Shown: positions 9,568 to 17,467 of the stretch, piece after piece
Layout of the letters: each line of letters starts with the position of its first letter
Numbering within the stretch: position 1 is the stretch's first letter
From: an uncultured Roseateles sp.
GTDB lineage: Bacteria; Pseudomonadota; Gammaproteobacteria; Burkholderiales; Burkholderiaceae_C
Direction: 5' to 3'
Assembly: GCF_963422335.1 (NCBI RefSeq)
Contig: NZ_OY729424.1
Location: 3,844,001-3,908,000 of the forward strand
Length of the DNA stretch: 64,000 nt
Program-made: the position numbers and the translations under genes
Notes under the pieces: generated by a model
The model's database searches: none
Told to the model about the DNA's origin: nothing
What the model saw: only the letters and a program-made list of their open reading frames with translations

Positions 9568-9640
9568 CAGGCGCTCTTGCCGACAATGTGCGAGGCGCAG
9601 GGGCCCCGTCAGCGGGCCGCGCCCCAACCAGGGAGATTTC

Positions 9641-9895
9641 ATGTCAGTCAGCAAATCGTATTTCTTGTCGTTGATCTTGCCCATGTGTCTGGGCCTGCAG
9701 GCCTGCAGCAGCACGTCGGCGTCCGACCCCCAGGCCGCCCGGGAAGAGCCCTACCAAGCCCCCGAGCAGACCACGGGCAGCAATATCGCCAGGCGCTCCA
9801 AAGAGCCGGGCAGTGGCGTCAAGGTGGTGTCGCCCGAGGCCATGGAGGCCGAACGCAACCGCATCAGCGAGACCTTCAAGTCCAAGGGCAATTGA
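9641..9895 (+). CDS. Small lipoprotein
   Basis: An 84-residue protein with a type II signal peptide (MSVSKSYFLSLILPMCLGLQAC). The Cys at 22 is followed by SSTSASDP, so it is probably lipid-anchored and sorted to the outer membrane. The mature part is short, polar and without recognised domains. A GGGAGA ribosome-binding site lies 6-8 bp before the ATG. It is convergent with the LuxR-type regulator gene that ends at 9908. Confidence 0.75.
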   Translation: MSVSKSYFLSLILPMCLGLQACSSTSASDPQAAREEPYQAPEQTTGSNIARRSKEPGSGVKVVSPEAMEAERNRISETFKSKGN

Positions 9896-9907
9896 GGGCC
9901 GTGGCGC

Positions 9908-10450
9908 TCAAGCTGACAGCAGCTTGTTGACCAGCTCCGGCGTCGTTGCCGCGGCGTATTTTTTCATCAGCCGCGCGCGGTAGATGTCCACCGTGCGCGG
10001 GCTGAGCCCCAGGCGCCTGCCGATCAGCTTGCTGGTCAGGCCCTCGATCAGCAGCGCGGCGATCTCGCGCTCGCGGGCGGTCAGCTCGACCTTCAGCCGG
10101 CGCTTGGCCGACAGGTCCTCGAAGCTCCAGATGCCCTCGGCATGGGGGGCGGCCGGGTCCAGGGCGCGGCCCGACACATGGCACCAGAACATCTGGCCCG
10201 AGCCAACGCGGCGCATCACCCGGTCATCCGCATAAACGCCCACCGCATCGAGGCTGGCGACGATGCGCTCGCCGGTGCGCTCGAACTCGGCCTGGCTGGG
10301 GTAGAGCACCTCGAAGCTCTGACCGATCAGCCGCTCGCGCTCGGTGCCGAACATGGCCAGCAGCTGGCGGTTGCAATCGACGATCAGCCGCTTGCGCGAC
10401 AGCACCAGGCCGATGGGCGCCATCTCAAACGCCGTGCGGTAGTCAAGCAT
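9908..10450 (-). CDS. PAS-LuxR transcriptional regulator
   Basis: A 180-residue regulator. Residues about 1-110 form a PAS-like sensor (FEMAPIGLVLSRKRLIVDCNRQLL, VMRRVGSGQMFWCHV). The C-terminal 60 residues are a LuxR/FixJ-type helix-turn-helix: LTAREREIAALLIEGLTSKLIG followed by LGLSPRTVDIYRARLM. It has no receiver domain, so it should respond to a ligand or redox signal through the PAS domain rather than to phosphorylation. The target genes are unknown. Small two-domain proteins of this type are common in Comamonadaceae and relatives. Confidence 0.85.
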   Translation of the reverse strand: MLDYRTAFEMAPIGLVLSRKRLIVDCNRQLLAMFGTERERLIGQSFEVLYPSQAEFERTGERIVASLDAVGVYADDRVMRRVGSGQMFWCHVSGRALDPAAPHAEGIWSFEDLSAKRRLKVELTAREREIAALLIEGLTSKLIGRRLGLSPRTVDIYRARLMKKYAAATTPELVNKLLSA

Positions 10451-10478
10451 CTGTACCGCCCGGCCGCCCGCAGGTACA

Positions 10479-10530
10479 GATGAGCCCCCTTGGGGGGCAG
10501 TGAGCGCAGTGAGCGTGGGGGCGCTTCATC
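10479..10530. repeat. REP-like G/C-run palindromic element
   Basis: The gap between the LuxR-type gene and the thioesterase gene is filled by an imperfect inverted repeat whose outer arms are GATGAGCCCCC and GGGGGCGCTTCATC. A direct repeat GTGAGCGCA/GTGAGCG and a CCCCCTTGGGGGG core lie between them. It has the look of the short interspersed palindromes found in many Burkholderiales genomes; only one copy is seen here. Confidence 0.45.
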
Positions 10531-10531
10531 C

Positions 10532-10933
10532 TCAAAGCAGGGCGTAGGTGGTGGTTGCCTGAGCGGCCAAGCGGCCGTCCGGGTTGGCAATGTCTATGCT
10601 GCCAAAGGCCAGGCTCTTGCCGCTGCGCAGCACGGTGGCCATGATCAGGCAGTGATCGCCGGAGACCGGGCGCAAAAAACTCGTCTGCAACTGCACCGTG
10701 GTCATGGGCCTGAACTCCCCGAGCTCCTCCATCATGGCCAGCACCATGGCCGTGTCGGCCGCGGCCATGGCCGCCTGGCCGCACATCACGCCGCCGACAT
10801 GGACGAACTCGCGCTTGACCGGCAGCTTCAGCAAGACCCGGCCGGGGCCTGTCTCCAGCACCTCCAGGCCCATGGCGGTGATCCAGGGGGCGAAGATGCG
10901 GGGAATCTGTTCCTGTAGCTGGGCTGCATTCAT
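10532..10933 (-). CDS. PaaI-family hotdog thioesterase
   Basis: A 133-residue single-domain hotdog protein. The signature is HVGGVMCGQAAMAAADTAM, followed by PMTTVQLQTSFLRPVSGDH, the second core strand. Enzymes of this family hydrolyse acyl- or aryl-CoA thioesters, but the substrate cannot be read from sequence. The start at 10933 (MNAAQLQ) is chosen over a more upstream one because the extra residues (MLHFPFSTSQAYGQSA) are atypical and lie in the promoter region shared with scoA. Confidence 0.82.
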   Translation of the reverse strand: MNAAQLQEQIPRIFAPWITAMGLEVLETGPGRVLLKLPVKREFVHVGGVMCGQAAMAAADTAMVLAMMEELGEFRPMTTVQLQTSFLRPVSGDHCLIMATVLRSGKSLAFGSIDIANPDGRLAAQATTTYALL

Positions 10934-11048
10934 GGCGGACTGGCCGTAGGCCTGGGAAGTGGAAAACGGGAAATGGAGCATAGCCGTCCCAGGGCTGCAC
11001 CTTAGTCAAATCTACGTACTGCCCCGCGCGGGCGTTCCGGTGTACGCT

Positions 11049-11077
11049 TTGACGCATTTTGCTTCACGCACGAATAC
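11049..11077 (+). promoter_or_regulatory. Candidate sigma-70 promoter of scoAB
   Basis: TTGACG at 11049-11054 and GAATAC at 11072-11077 are separated by 17 bp and end 17 bp before the scoA ATG. The spacing is ideal and the -35 matches five of six consensus bases. This is a prediction by eye only. Confidence 0.4.
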
Positions 11078-11094
11078 CTCTACCGGAGACAACG

Positions 11095-11802
11095 ATGAAC
11101 AAGCTCTATCCCAGCGCCGCAGCCGCGCTGGATGGCATCACCAAGGACGGCCAGTTGCTGGCCGTCGGCGGTTTTGGCCTTTGCGGCATTCCCGAGGCCT
11201 TGATCGCGGCGCTGCGCGACAGCGGTGCCAAGAACCTGACGGTGATTTCCAACAATGCCGGCGTCGATGGCTTCGGCCTGGGCCAGCTGCTGGAAACCCG
11301 CCAGATCAAGAAGATGATCTCCAGCTATGTGGGCGAGAACAAGGAGTTCGAGCGCCAGTACCTGGCCGGCGAACTGGAGCTGGAGTTCACGCCCCAGGGC
11401 ACCCTGGCCGAGAAGCTGCGCGCCGGTGGCGCCGGCATTCCGGCCTTCTTCACCCGCACCGGCGTGGGCACCATCGTTGCCGACGGCAAGGAACTGCGCG
11501 AATTCGACGGCTCGACCTATGTGATGGAGCATGCGCTGCTGCCCGATGTGTCCCTGGTCAAGGCCTACAAGGCCGACAAGAGCGGCAATCTGGTGTTCCG
11601 CCGCACGGCGCGCAACTTCAATCCGGCCGTGGCCATGGCCGGCAAGATCACCGTGGTCGAGGTCGAGCAGTTGGTCGAGACCGGCGAGATCGATCCGGAC
11701 GATGTGCATCTGTCGGGCATCTATGTGCACCGCATCGTCGTCAATGCAAACCCCGAGAAGCGCATTGAAAAGCGCACGCTCAGCGAAAAGAAGGGAGCCT
11801 GA
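11095..11802 (+). CDS. scoA: 3-oxoacid CoA-transferase subunit A
   Basis: A 235-residue alpha subunit of succinyl-CoA:3-ketoacid CoA-transferase, which moves CoA from succinyl-CoA to acetoacetate or a related 3-oxoacid. It shows the family pattern GFGLCGIPEALI, the SNNAGVDGFGLG segment and GIPAFFTRTGVGT. The start at 11095 has a CGGAGA site; an in-frame start at 11059 is less likely. It is followed after 2 bp by the beta subunit, so the two are certainly one operon. Length matches the family. Confidence 0.95.
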   Translation: MNKLYPSAAAALDGITKDGQLLAVGGFGLCGIPEALIAALRDSGAKNLTVISNNAGVDGFGLGQLLETRQIKKMISSYVGENKEFERQYLAGELELEFTPQGTLAEKLRAGGAGIPAFFTRTGVGTIVADGKELREFDGSTYVMEHALLPDVSLVKAYKADKSGNLVFRRTARNFNPAVAMAGKITVVEVEQLVETGEIDPDDVHLSGIYVHRIVVNANPEKRIEKRTLSEKKGA

Positions 11803-11804
11803 TC

Positions 11805-12443
11805 ATGGCCTGGACACAAGACCAAATGGCGGCCCGTGCGGCGCAGGAACTGCAGGACGGCTTCTACGTCAACCTGGGCATAGGCATCCCGACGCTCGTG
11901 GCGAATTTCGTGCCCGCCGACAAGGAAGTCTGGCTGCAGAGCGAGAACGGCATGCTGGGCATAGGCCCGTTCCCCACCGAGGACGAGGTCGATGCTGACC
12001 TGATCAATGCCGGCAAGCAGACGGTGACGACGATTCCCGGCTCCAGCATCTTCGGCAGCCATGACAGCTTCGCGATGATCCGCGGCGGCAAGATCAATCT
12101 GTCCATCCTCGGCGCGATGCAGGTCAGCGAGAAGGGCGATCTGGCCAACTGGATGATTCCGGGCAAGATGGTCAAGGGCATGGGCGGCGCCATGGACCTG
12201 GTGGCCGGTGTCAAGCGCGTGATCGTGCTGATGGAGCATGTGGCCAAGAAGAAGGACGGCACCACCGACCTGAAGATCTTGCCCAGCTGCACCCTGCCGC
12301 TGACCGGTGTGGGTGTGGTCAACCGCATCATCACCGACCTGGCCGTGATGGACGTGACGCCGCAGGGGCTGAAGCTCGTGGAACTCGCCGAAGGCGTGAG
12401 CCGCGAAGAAGTGCAGGGCAAGACCGGCGTGCCGCTGATCTGA
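11805..12443 (+). CDS. scoB: 3-oxoacid CoA-transferase subunit B
   Basis: A 212-residue beta subunit that carries the catalytic glutamate, in SENGMLGIG near residue 47. Other hallmarks are NLGIGIPTLVANF and the C-terminal LPLTGVGVVNRIITDLAVMDV. It forms the heteromeric CoA-transferase with ScoA and feeds acetoacetyl-CoA into thiolysis. Its stop codon overlaps the start of the LanC-like gene (TGATG), so that gene is probably translated from the same mRNA. Confidence 0.95.
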   Translation: MAWTQDQMAARAAQELQDGFYVNLGIGIPTLVANFVPADKEVWLQSENGMLGIGPFPTEDEVDADLINAGKQTVTTIPGSSIFGSHDSFAMIRGGKINLSILGAMQVSEKGDLANWMIPGKMVKGMGGAMDLVAGVKRVIVLMEHVAKKKDGTTDLKILPSCTLPLTGVGVVNRIITDLAVMDVTPQGLKLVELAEGVSREEVQGKTGVPLI

Positions 12444-13651
12444 TGCTGTACGACCCGGCCAGGCACGAGCCCCTGGCGGGTTCGGCCTGGAGCGACGATG
12501 CGGCCAAGGCGCAGATCGAAGGCATCGCCGCCGATCTGCTGGCCGCGTTCTCGCCGCAAGACCTGTGGCCCAACCATCCGCTGGACCTGGAGCCCGGCGA
12601 GGCCGATCTGCCCCGCGCCAGTCTGTCTCTCGGTGCCGGCGGTGTGATCTGGGCGCTGCAGCGGCTGCGTGGGCTCGGCGCGATTGCGTTCGAACAAGAC
12701 TTCGGCCCCACCATCGCCACCCTGCCCGAGCGCAGCCATGTCTTCACCGACGAATGGGGCATGGGCCAGCTGTCCTTTCTGATGGGCGAGACGGGCCTGT
12801 TGTTGATGCAATGGCAGCACGAGCGCAGCGCGGCCGTGGCCGATGCGCTCTACGCCAACGTGCAGGCCAATCTGCACCACCCGGCGCTGGAGTTTTTGCT
12901 GGGCTCGCCGGGCAGCATGCTGGCGGCCCTGTTCATGGCCGAGGCCACGGCTGACACCCGCTGGCAGGCGCTGTTTCAACAGGCGGTGCAAATCGTCTGG
13001 GACAGCATGGCCTTCGATGCCGAACTGGGCGTCTGGCAGTGGACGCAGGATCTGTACGGCCGCAAGACCCAGTACCTGGGCGCCGCTCATGGCTTTGTCG
13101 GCAATGTGTTCCCGGTGCTGCGCGGTGCGGCCCTGCTGCCGCTGGCCGTGGTGCAGGGCTATCTCGAACGCACGGTGGCCATCCTGGCGCGCACGGCACT
13201 GCGCGATGAGCAGGGTCGGGTGAACTGGCAGGCCACGCCTTATGCGGCCCAGAACGGCGCCAAGCTGCCCCTGGTGCAGGACTGCCATGGCGCGCCGGGC
13301 ATCATCTGCCGGCTGGCCGGTGCGCCGGCCATTCCTGAACTGGATGCGCTGCTATTGGCTGCCGGCGAGCTGACGTGGGCGGCAGGGCCGCTGGTCAAGG
13401 GGCCGGGACTGTGCCATGGCACGGCCGGCAATGGCTATGCCCTGCTCAAGCTCTACCGGCGCAGCGGTGACGAGAAGTGGCTGGGCCGGGCCCGCGCCTT
13501 CGCCATGCATGCAGTGCTGCAGGGCGAGCGGATGGCCGCCCAGTACGGCCGCCGGCGCTACACGCTGTGGAATGGCGACCTAGGGTTGGCGCTGTTTCTG
13601 CAGTCCTGCCGCGACGCGGATGCTGCCTTCCCGGCCCTGGACTATTTCTAG
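12443..13651 (+). CDS. LanC-like (lanthionine cyclase-like) protein
   Basis: A 402-residue alpha/alpha-toroid protein of the LanC/LANCL superfamily. The zinc site can be read directly: Cys281 in QDCHGAPGI, and Cys324-His325 in GLCHGTAGNGYALL. The acid-base histidine motif GAAHGFVGNV is also present. No lanthipeptide precursor, LanB or LanM is near, so this is a stand-alone member. Eukaryotic LANCL proteins add glutathione to dehydroamino acids; a comparable repair or thiol-addition role is possible but not shown. Its start overlaps the scoB stop by one base, so it is translationally coupled to ketone-body metabolism genes. Confidence 0.85.
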   Translation: MLYDPARHEPLAGSAWSDDAAKAQIEGIAADLLAAFSPQDLWPNHPLDLEPGEADLPRASLSLGAGGVIWALQRLRGLGAIAFEQDFGPTIATLPERSHVFTDEWGMGQLSFLMGETGLLLMQWQHERSAAVADALYANVQANLHHPALEFLLGSPGSMLAALFMAEATADTRWQALFQQAVQIVWDSMAFDAELGVWQWTQDLYGRKTQYLGAAHGFVGNVFPVLRGAALLPLAVVQGYLERTVAILARTALRDEQGRVNWQATPYAAQNGAKLPLVQDCHGAPGIICRLAGAPAIPELDALLLAAGELTWAAGPLVKGPGLCHGTAGNGYALLKLYRRSGDEKWLGRARAFAMHAVLQGERMAAQYGRRRYTLWNGDLGLALFLQSCRDADAAFPALDYF

Positions 13652-13662
13652 CGCCCCCGCGG

Positions 13663-14703
13663 TCAGGCGTGCTTCAGCGCACGCGCACACTCGGGCACCA
13701 GCTCGGGCCCGCGGTAGATGAAGCCGGTGTAGACCTGCACCAGATCCGCGCCGGCCGCGATCTTGGCCCGTGCGTCTTCGCCGCTGAGCACGCCGCCCAC
13801 ACCGATGATGGGGTAGTTGTGGCCCAGGGCCGCACGCAGCAGCCGTATCACGCGGTTGCTGGCCTCGAACACCGGCTTGCCGCTCAGGCCGCCCATCTCT
13901 TCGGCATGGGGCAGGCCCTTGACCGCGTCGCGGGCGATTGTCGTGTTGGTGGCGATCACGCCATCGATCTGGTGCTTCAGCAGGGTGGCGGCAATCACCG
14001 CGACCTGCGCCTCGTCCAGATCGGGCGCGATCTTGACGAAGATGGGCACGGCGCGGCCATGCTGTTGCGCGAGCGCCATCTTGCGCTGCTGCACGGCGCC
14101 GAGCAGGGCGTCCAGCGCGTCGTCGCTCTGCAGCTCGCGCAGGTTCTTGGTGTTGGGGCTGGAGATATTGACCGTCACATAGTCGGCGTGCGGGTAGACG
14201 CCGTCGAGGCAATACAGATAGTCGTCGACCGCATTCTCGATCGGCGTGGCGGCGTTCTTGCCGATGTTCAGTCCGATCAGCCCGCCGGCGGCGCGAAAGC
14301 TGCGCGCCCGCTGCACATTGCTCAGAAAAGCGTCCAGCCCTTCGTTGTTGAAGCCCAGCCGGTTGATCAGCGCTTGGGCCTCGGGCAGGCGGAACATGCG
14401 TGGCTTGGGGTTGCCCGGCTGGCCCCTGGGCGTGACCGTGCCGACCTCGATGAAGCCGAAGCCCATTGCGCCCAGGCCGTCGATGCAGCGGCCATTCTTG
14501 TCCAGACCCGCCGCCAGGCCGATGCGGTTCGGGAACTTCAGACCGGCCACCGTCACCGGATCGGCCACCCGGGTCTGCGACCACAGGCATTGCGCCGGTG
14601 TGTTCTGCAGCCGGGCGATGCTGCCCAAGGTCAGCTCATGGGCTTGCTCGGGGTCCAGACCGAAGAGAAAAGGGCGGGTGAGGGCGTAGGGAATCAGGGC
14701 CAT
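13663..14703 (-). CDS. pyrD: Dihydroorotate dehydrogenase (quinone), class 2
   Basis: A 346-residue membrane-associated flavoenzyme oxidising dihydroorotate to orotate with ubiquinone in pyrimidine synthesis. The N-terminal quinone-tunnel helix (LTRPFLFGLDPEQAHELTL) marks class 2. FMN and substrate residues appear in NRIGLAAGLDKNG, FGFIEVGTVTPRGQPGNPKPRMFR, and NISSPNTKNLRELQ, which carries the catalytic Ser of this class. Two ATGs, 14703 and 14709, are nearly equivalent. It is convergent with the LanC-like gene and divergent from tdk. Confidence 0.95.
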   Translation of the reverse strand: MALIPYALTRPFLFGLDPEQAHELTLGSIARLQNTPAQCLWSQTRVADPVTVAGLKFPNRIGLAAGLDKNGRCIDGLGAMGFGFIEVGTVTPRGQPGNPKPRMFRLPEAQALINRLGFNNEGLDAFLSNVQRARSFRAAGGLIGLNIGKNAATPIENAVDDYLYCLDGVYPHADYVTVNISSPNTKNLRELQSDDALDALLGAVQQRKMALAQQHGRAVPIFVKIAPDLDEAQVAVIAATLLKHQIDGVIATNTTIARDAVKGLPHAEEMGGLSGKPVFEASNRVIRLLRAALGHNYPIIGVGGVLSGEDARAKIAAGADLVQVYTGFIYRGPELVPECARALKHA

Positions 14704-14785
14704 GGGCATGCGGGGAGTGAGGGCCGAATTGTCGCATTGCGGCTCTTGAGGGCCACGCGCCCGGCGTCCAGACGACAATAGCGCC

Positions 14786-15346
14786 ATGGCCAAACTGTTC
14801 TTCCGCTACGCCGCCATGAATGCCGGCAAATCGACCGCCTTGCTCCAGGTTGCCCACAACTACGAGGAGCGGGGCCACCGCGTGCGCATCTTCACCTCCG
14901 CCACCGACAACCGTTACGGCCAGGGTTTCGTGACTTCGCGCCTGGGGCCTCAACGCGAGGCCGAGCTGTTCTCGCCCGAGACCGATTTCGCCGCCATCTT
15001 CGACGCAGCCGAGCGGGTTTCCTGCCTGCTGATCGACGAGGCGCAGTTCCTGACCGAGGCGCAGGTCTGGGCCCTGCACGCCATTGCCCATATCAAGGGC
15101 ACACCGGTGATCTGCTATGGCCTGCGCACCGATTTTCGCGGCCAGCTCTTCCCCGGCTCGGCCACCTTGCTGGGCCTTGCCGACGAGATGGACGAGATGA
15201 AGACGATCTGCCACTGCGGCCGCAAGGCGACGATGAATATGCGCGTTGACGAGCACATGCGCCGCGTCACCGAGGGCGCCCAGGTCGAGATCGGCGGCAA
15301 TGCGCGCTACCGCGCTGTCTGCGGTCGCTGCTTCCACAGCCTCTGA
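14786..15346 (+). CDS. tdk: Thymidine kinase
   Basis: A 186-residue type II thymidine kinase of the salvage pathway. The P-loop is AAMNAGKSTALLQ at residue 9 onward and the metal-binding Walker B is LLIDEAQFL, followed by CYGLRTDFRGQLFPGS (lasso region). The structural zinc ligands are C-H-C-G-R-K and C-G-R-C-F near residues 150 and 180. The length matches E. coli Tdk. A separate promoter is expected in the 82 bp shared with divergent pyrD. Confidence 0.95.
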   Translation: MAKLFFRYAAMNAGKSTALLQVAHNYEERGHRVRIFTSATDNRYGQGFVTSRLGPQREAELFSPETDFAAIFDAAERVSCLLIDEAQFLTEAQVWALHAIAHIKGTPVICYGLRTDFRGQLFPGSATLLGLADEMDEMKTICHCGRKATMNMRVDEHMRRVTEGAQVEIGGNARYRAVCGRCFHSL

Positions 15347-15381
15347 ATCGATAATGCCTTGAACATCTTCTGGAGTACGCG

Positions 15382-16536
15382 ATGAACACCCTGGACGACC
15401 ATCAACACGACCGCGAAGTCGGTTCGCGCGATGGCACGCATGACACGACACGCACCGACGACACCCGCATCGGCGCCGTGCGCCCCTTGATTTCGCCGGC
15501 CCTGCTGCTGGACCAGCAGCCTATCCCCGACGAGGCCCTGTCCCTGGTCGAGCGCACCCGCAACGAGATCAGCGACATCCTGCATGGCCGCGACGACCGC
15601 CTGCTGGTGGTCGTCGGCCCCTGCTCGATCCACGACCATGACCAGGCGATGCAGTACGCGCAACTGCTGCGCGATGCGCGCGACGGCCTGTCCAAGGATC
15701 TGCTGCTGGTGATGCGCGTCTACTTCGAGAAGCCGCGCACGACGGTGGGCTGGAAGGGTTATATCAACGACCCGCGGCTGGATGGCAGCTTCCACATGAA
15801 CGAGGGCCTGCGCCTGGCCCGCCAGCTGCTGCTGGACATCACCGCCCTGGGCCTGCCCTCGGGCACCGAGTTCCTGGACCTGCTGTCGCCGCAGTACATC
15901 GCCGATCTGATCGCCTGGGGCGCCATCGGCGCGCGCACCACCGAGAGCCAGAGCCACCGCCAGCTCGCCTCGGGTCTGAGCTGCCCGGTGGGCTTCAAGA
16001 ACGGCACCGACGGCGGCATCAAGGTGGCCAGCGATGCGGTGCTGGCCGCCAGCGCCAGCCACGCCTTCATGGGCATGACCAAGATGGGCCAGGCGGCCAT
16101 CTTCGAGACCCGCGGCAATGCCGACTGCCATGTGATTCTGCGCGGCGGCAAGGCACCCAACTACGATGCCGCCTCGGTGGCCGCGGCCTATGCCGCGCTG
16201 CGCAGTGCTGGTCTGCGCGAGCAGGTGATGATCGACTTCTCGCACGCCAATTCGAGCAAGAAGTACGAGCGCCAGGTCGATGTGGGCCGCGATGTGGCCG
16301 GTCAGATCGCCGGCGGCGACGCCGGCATCACCGGCGTGATGATAGAAAGCCACCTGCAGCCGGGCCGCCAGGACCTGGCCGAGGGCCAGACCAAGGCCGA
16401 TCTGAAGCATGGCGTGTCCATTACCGATGCCTGCCTCGGCTGGGACCAGACCCTGCCGCTGCTGCAGGAACTGGCCGCGGCGGTGAGCACCCGCCGTGCT
16501 GCCCGGCCCATCTTGGATAATGGGCGAAGTCTCTAA
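15382..16536 (+). CDS. 3-deoxy-7-phosphoheptulonate (DAHP) synthase, class I
   Basis: A 384-residue AroF/AroG/AroH-type enzyme condensing phosphoenolpyruvate with erythrose 4-phosphate, the first step of the shikimate pathway. Key motifs are VVGPCSIHDHDQAM, MRVYFEKPRTTVGWKG, GARTTESQSHRQLASGLSCPVGFKNGTDG, and IDFSHANSSKKYERQ. The N-terminal extension to about residue 45 is variable. Which aromatic amino acid inhibits it cannot be told reliably from sequence by eye, so I give no aroF/G/H suffix. rpiA follows after 14 bp. Confidence 0.93.
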   Translation: MNTLDDHQHDREVGSRDGTHDTTRTDDTRIGAVRPLISPALLLDQQPIPDEALSLVERTRNEISDILHGRDDRLLVVVGPCSIHDHDQAMQYAQLLRDARDGLSKDLLLVMRVYFEKPRTTVGWKGYINDPRLDGSFHMNEGLRLARQLLLDITALGLPSGTEFLDLLSPQYIADLIAWGAIGARTTESQSHRQLASGLSCPVGFKNGTDGGIKVASDAVLAASASHAFMGMTKMGQAAIFETRGNADCHVILRGGKAPNYDAASVAAAYAALRSAGLREQVMIDFSHANSSKKYERQVDVGRDVAGQIAGGDAGITGVMIESHLQPGRQDLAEGQTKADLKHGVSITDACLGWDQTLPLLQELAAAVSTRRAARPILDNGRSL

Positions 16537-16550
16537 CAACGGCACTCTCC

Positions 16551-17255
16551 ATGACACAAGACGAACTCAAGGCGCTGGTCGCCCAAGCCGCCCTGGCCTA
16601 TGTGGTGCCGGGCACCGTGGTGGGCGTGGGCACCGGCTCGACGGTGGACCACTTCATCGACGCGCTGGCCAGCATGAAGGACCGCATCGTCGGCGCCGTG
16701 TCCAGCTCGGACCGCAGCACCGAGCGGCTGCGGGCGCGGGGCATCAATGTGGTCGATGCCTCCAGCGTCGAGCGCCTGGCGGTGTATATCGATGGTGCCG
16801 ACGAGATCGACCACGACGGCAATATGATCAAGGGCGGTGGCGCGGCACTGACGCGCGAGAAGATCGTTGCCGACCTGGCCAATGACTTCATCTGCATCGC
16901 CGATGCCTCCAAGCTGGTGCCGGTGCTGGGCCAGTTCCCGCTGCCGGTGGAGGTGATTCCGATGGCTGCCACCCAGCTGGCGCGGCGTTTTCAGCGCATC
17001 GGCGGCCAGCCCACGCTGCGCGACGGCGTTGTGACCGACAATGGCTGTCATATCCTCGACGTGCGCGGCCTGCAGATCACCGATCCGCTGGCCTCGGAAA
17101 TCGAGATCAACCAATGGCCTGGCGTGGTCACGGTGGGCATATTTGCCCGCCACCGCGCCAGCGTGTGCCTGCTGGGAACGAGCGAGGGCGTGAAGACGAT
17201 GCACTTTGCCCACAACGTTCCCGCCGTGCGCGACACGGCTTATCCGCCGGTTTAA
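16551..17255 (+). CDS. rpiA: Ribose-5-phosphate isomerase A
   Basis: A 234-residue enzyme that interconverts ribose 5-phosphate and ribulose 5-phosphate. Conserved blocks are VGVGTGSTVDHFI, VSSSDRSTERLRARGI, IDGADEIDHDGNMIKGGGAALTREKI (catalytic Asp and Glu/Lys), and LQITDPLASEIEINQWPGVVTVGIF. It lies 14 bp after the DAHP synthase gene, whose erythrose 4-phosphate substrate also comes from the pentose phosphate pathway; the two may be co-transcribed. Confidence 0.96.
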   Translation: MTQDELKALVAQAALAYVVPGTVVGVGTGSTVDHFIDALASMKDRIVGAVSSSDRSTERLRARGINVVDASSVERLAVYIDGADEIDHDGNMIKGGGAALTREKIVADLANDFICIADASKLVPVLGQFPLPVEVIPMAATQLARRFQRIGGQPTLRDGVVTDNGCHILDVRGLQITDPLASEIEINQWPGVVTVGIFARHRASVCLLGTSEGVKTMHFAHNVPAVRDTAYPPV

Positions 17256-17302
17256 TCTGTTTCGTTCAGACCGGTACCCCGAATTCAACCAGCGGAAACT
17301 TC

Positions 17303-17461
17303 ATGGCAACTCCGAATTACTCCTACGAAAAACGTCAGCGCGAACTCGCCAAGAAAAAGAAGAAGGAAGAGAAGGCCAAGAAGAAGACCAGCGACCACGG
17401 GCCTGGCGATTCGCAGGGCAATGACGGTGGCTCGGGCCAGGATGCTCCCAAGCCCGTTTGA
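17303..17461 (+). CDS. Small lysine-rich protein
   Basis: A 52-residue protein, MATPNYSYEKRQRELAKKKK and onward, with a run of Lys/Glu followed by a Gly/Asp/Ser-rich tail. It starts 47 bp after rpiA. Very short basic proteins beginning NYxYEKRQRELAKKKK recur in betaproteobacteria and are annotated as hypothetical; the function is not known. The ATG is chosen as the first Met before the basic block. It is convergent with mnmC, 6 bp away. Confidence 0.65.
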   Translation: MATPNYSYEKRQRELAKKKKKEEKAKKKTSDHGPGDSQGNDGGSGQDAPKPV

Positions 17462-17467
17462 CGCTGC

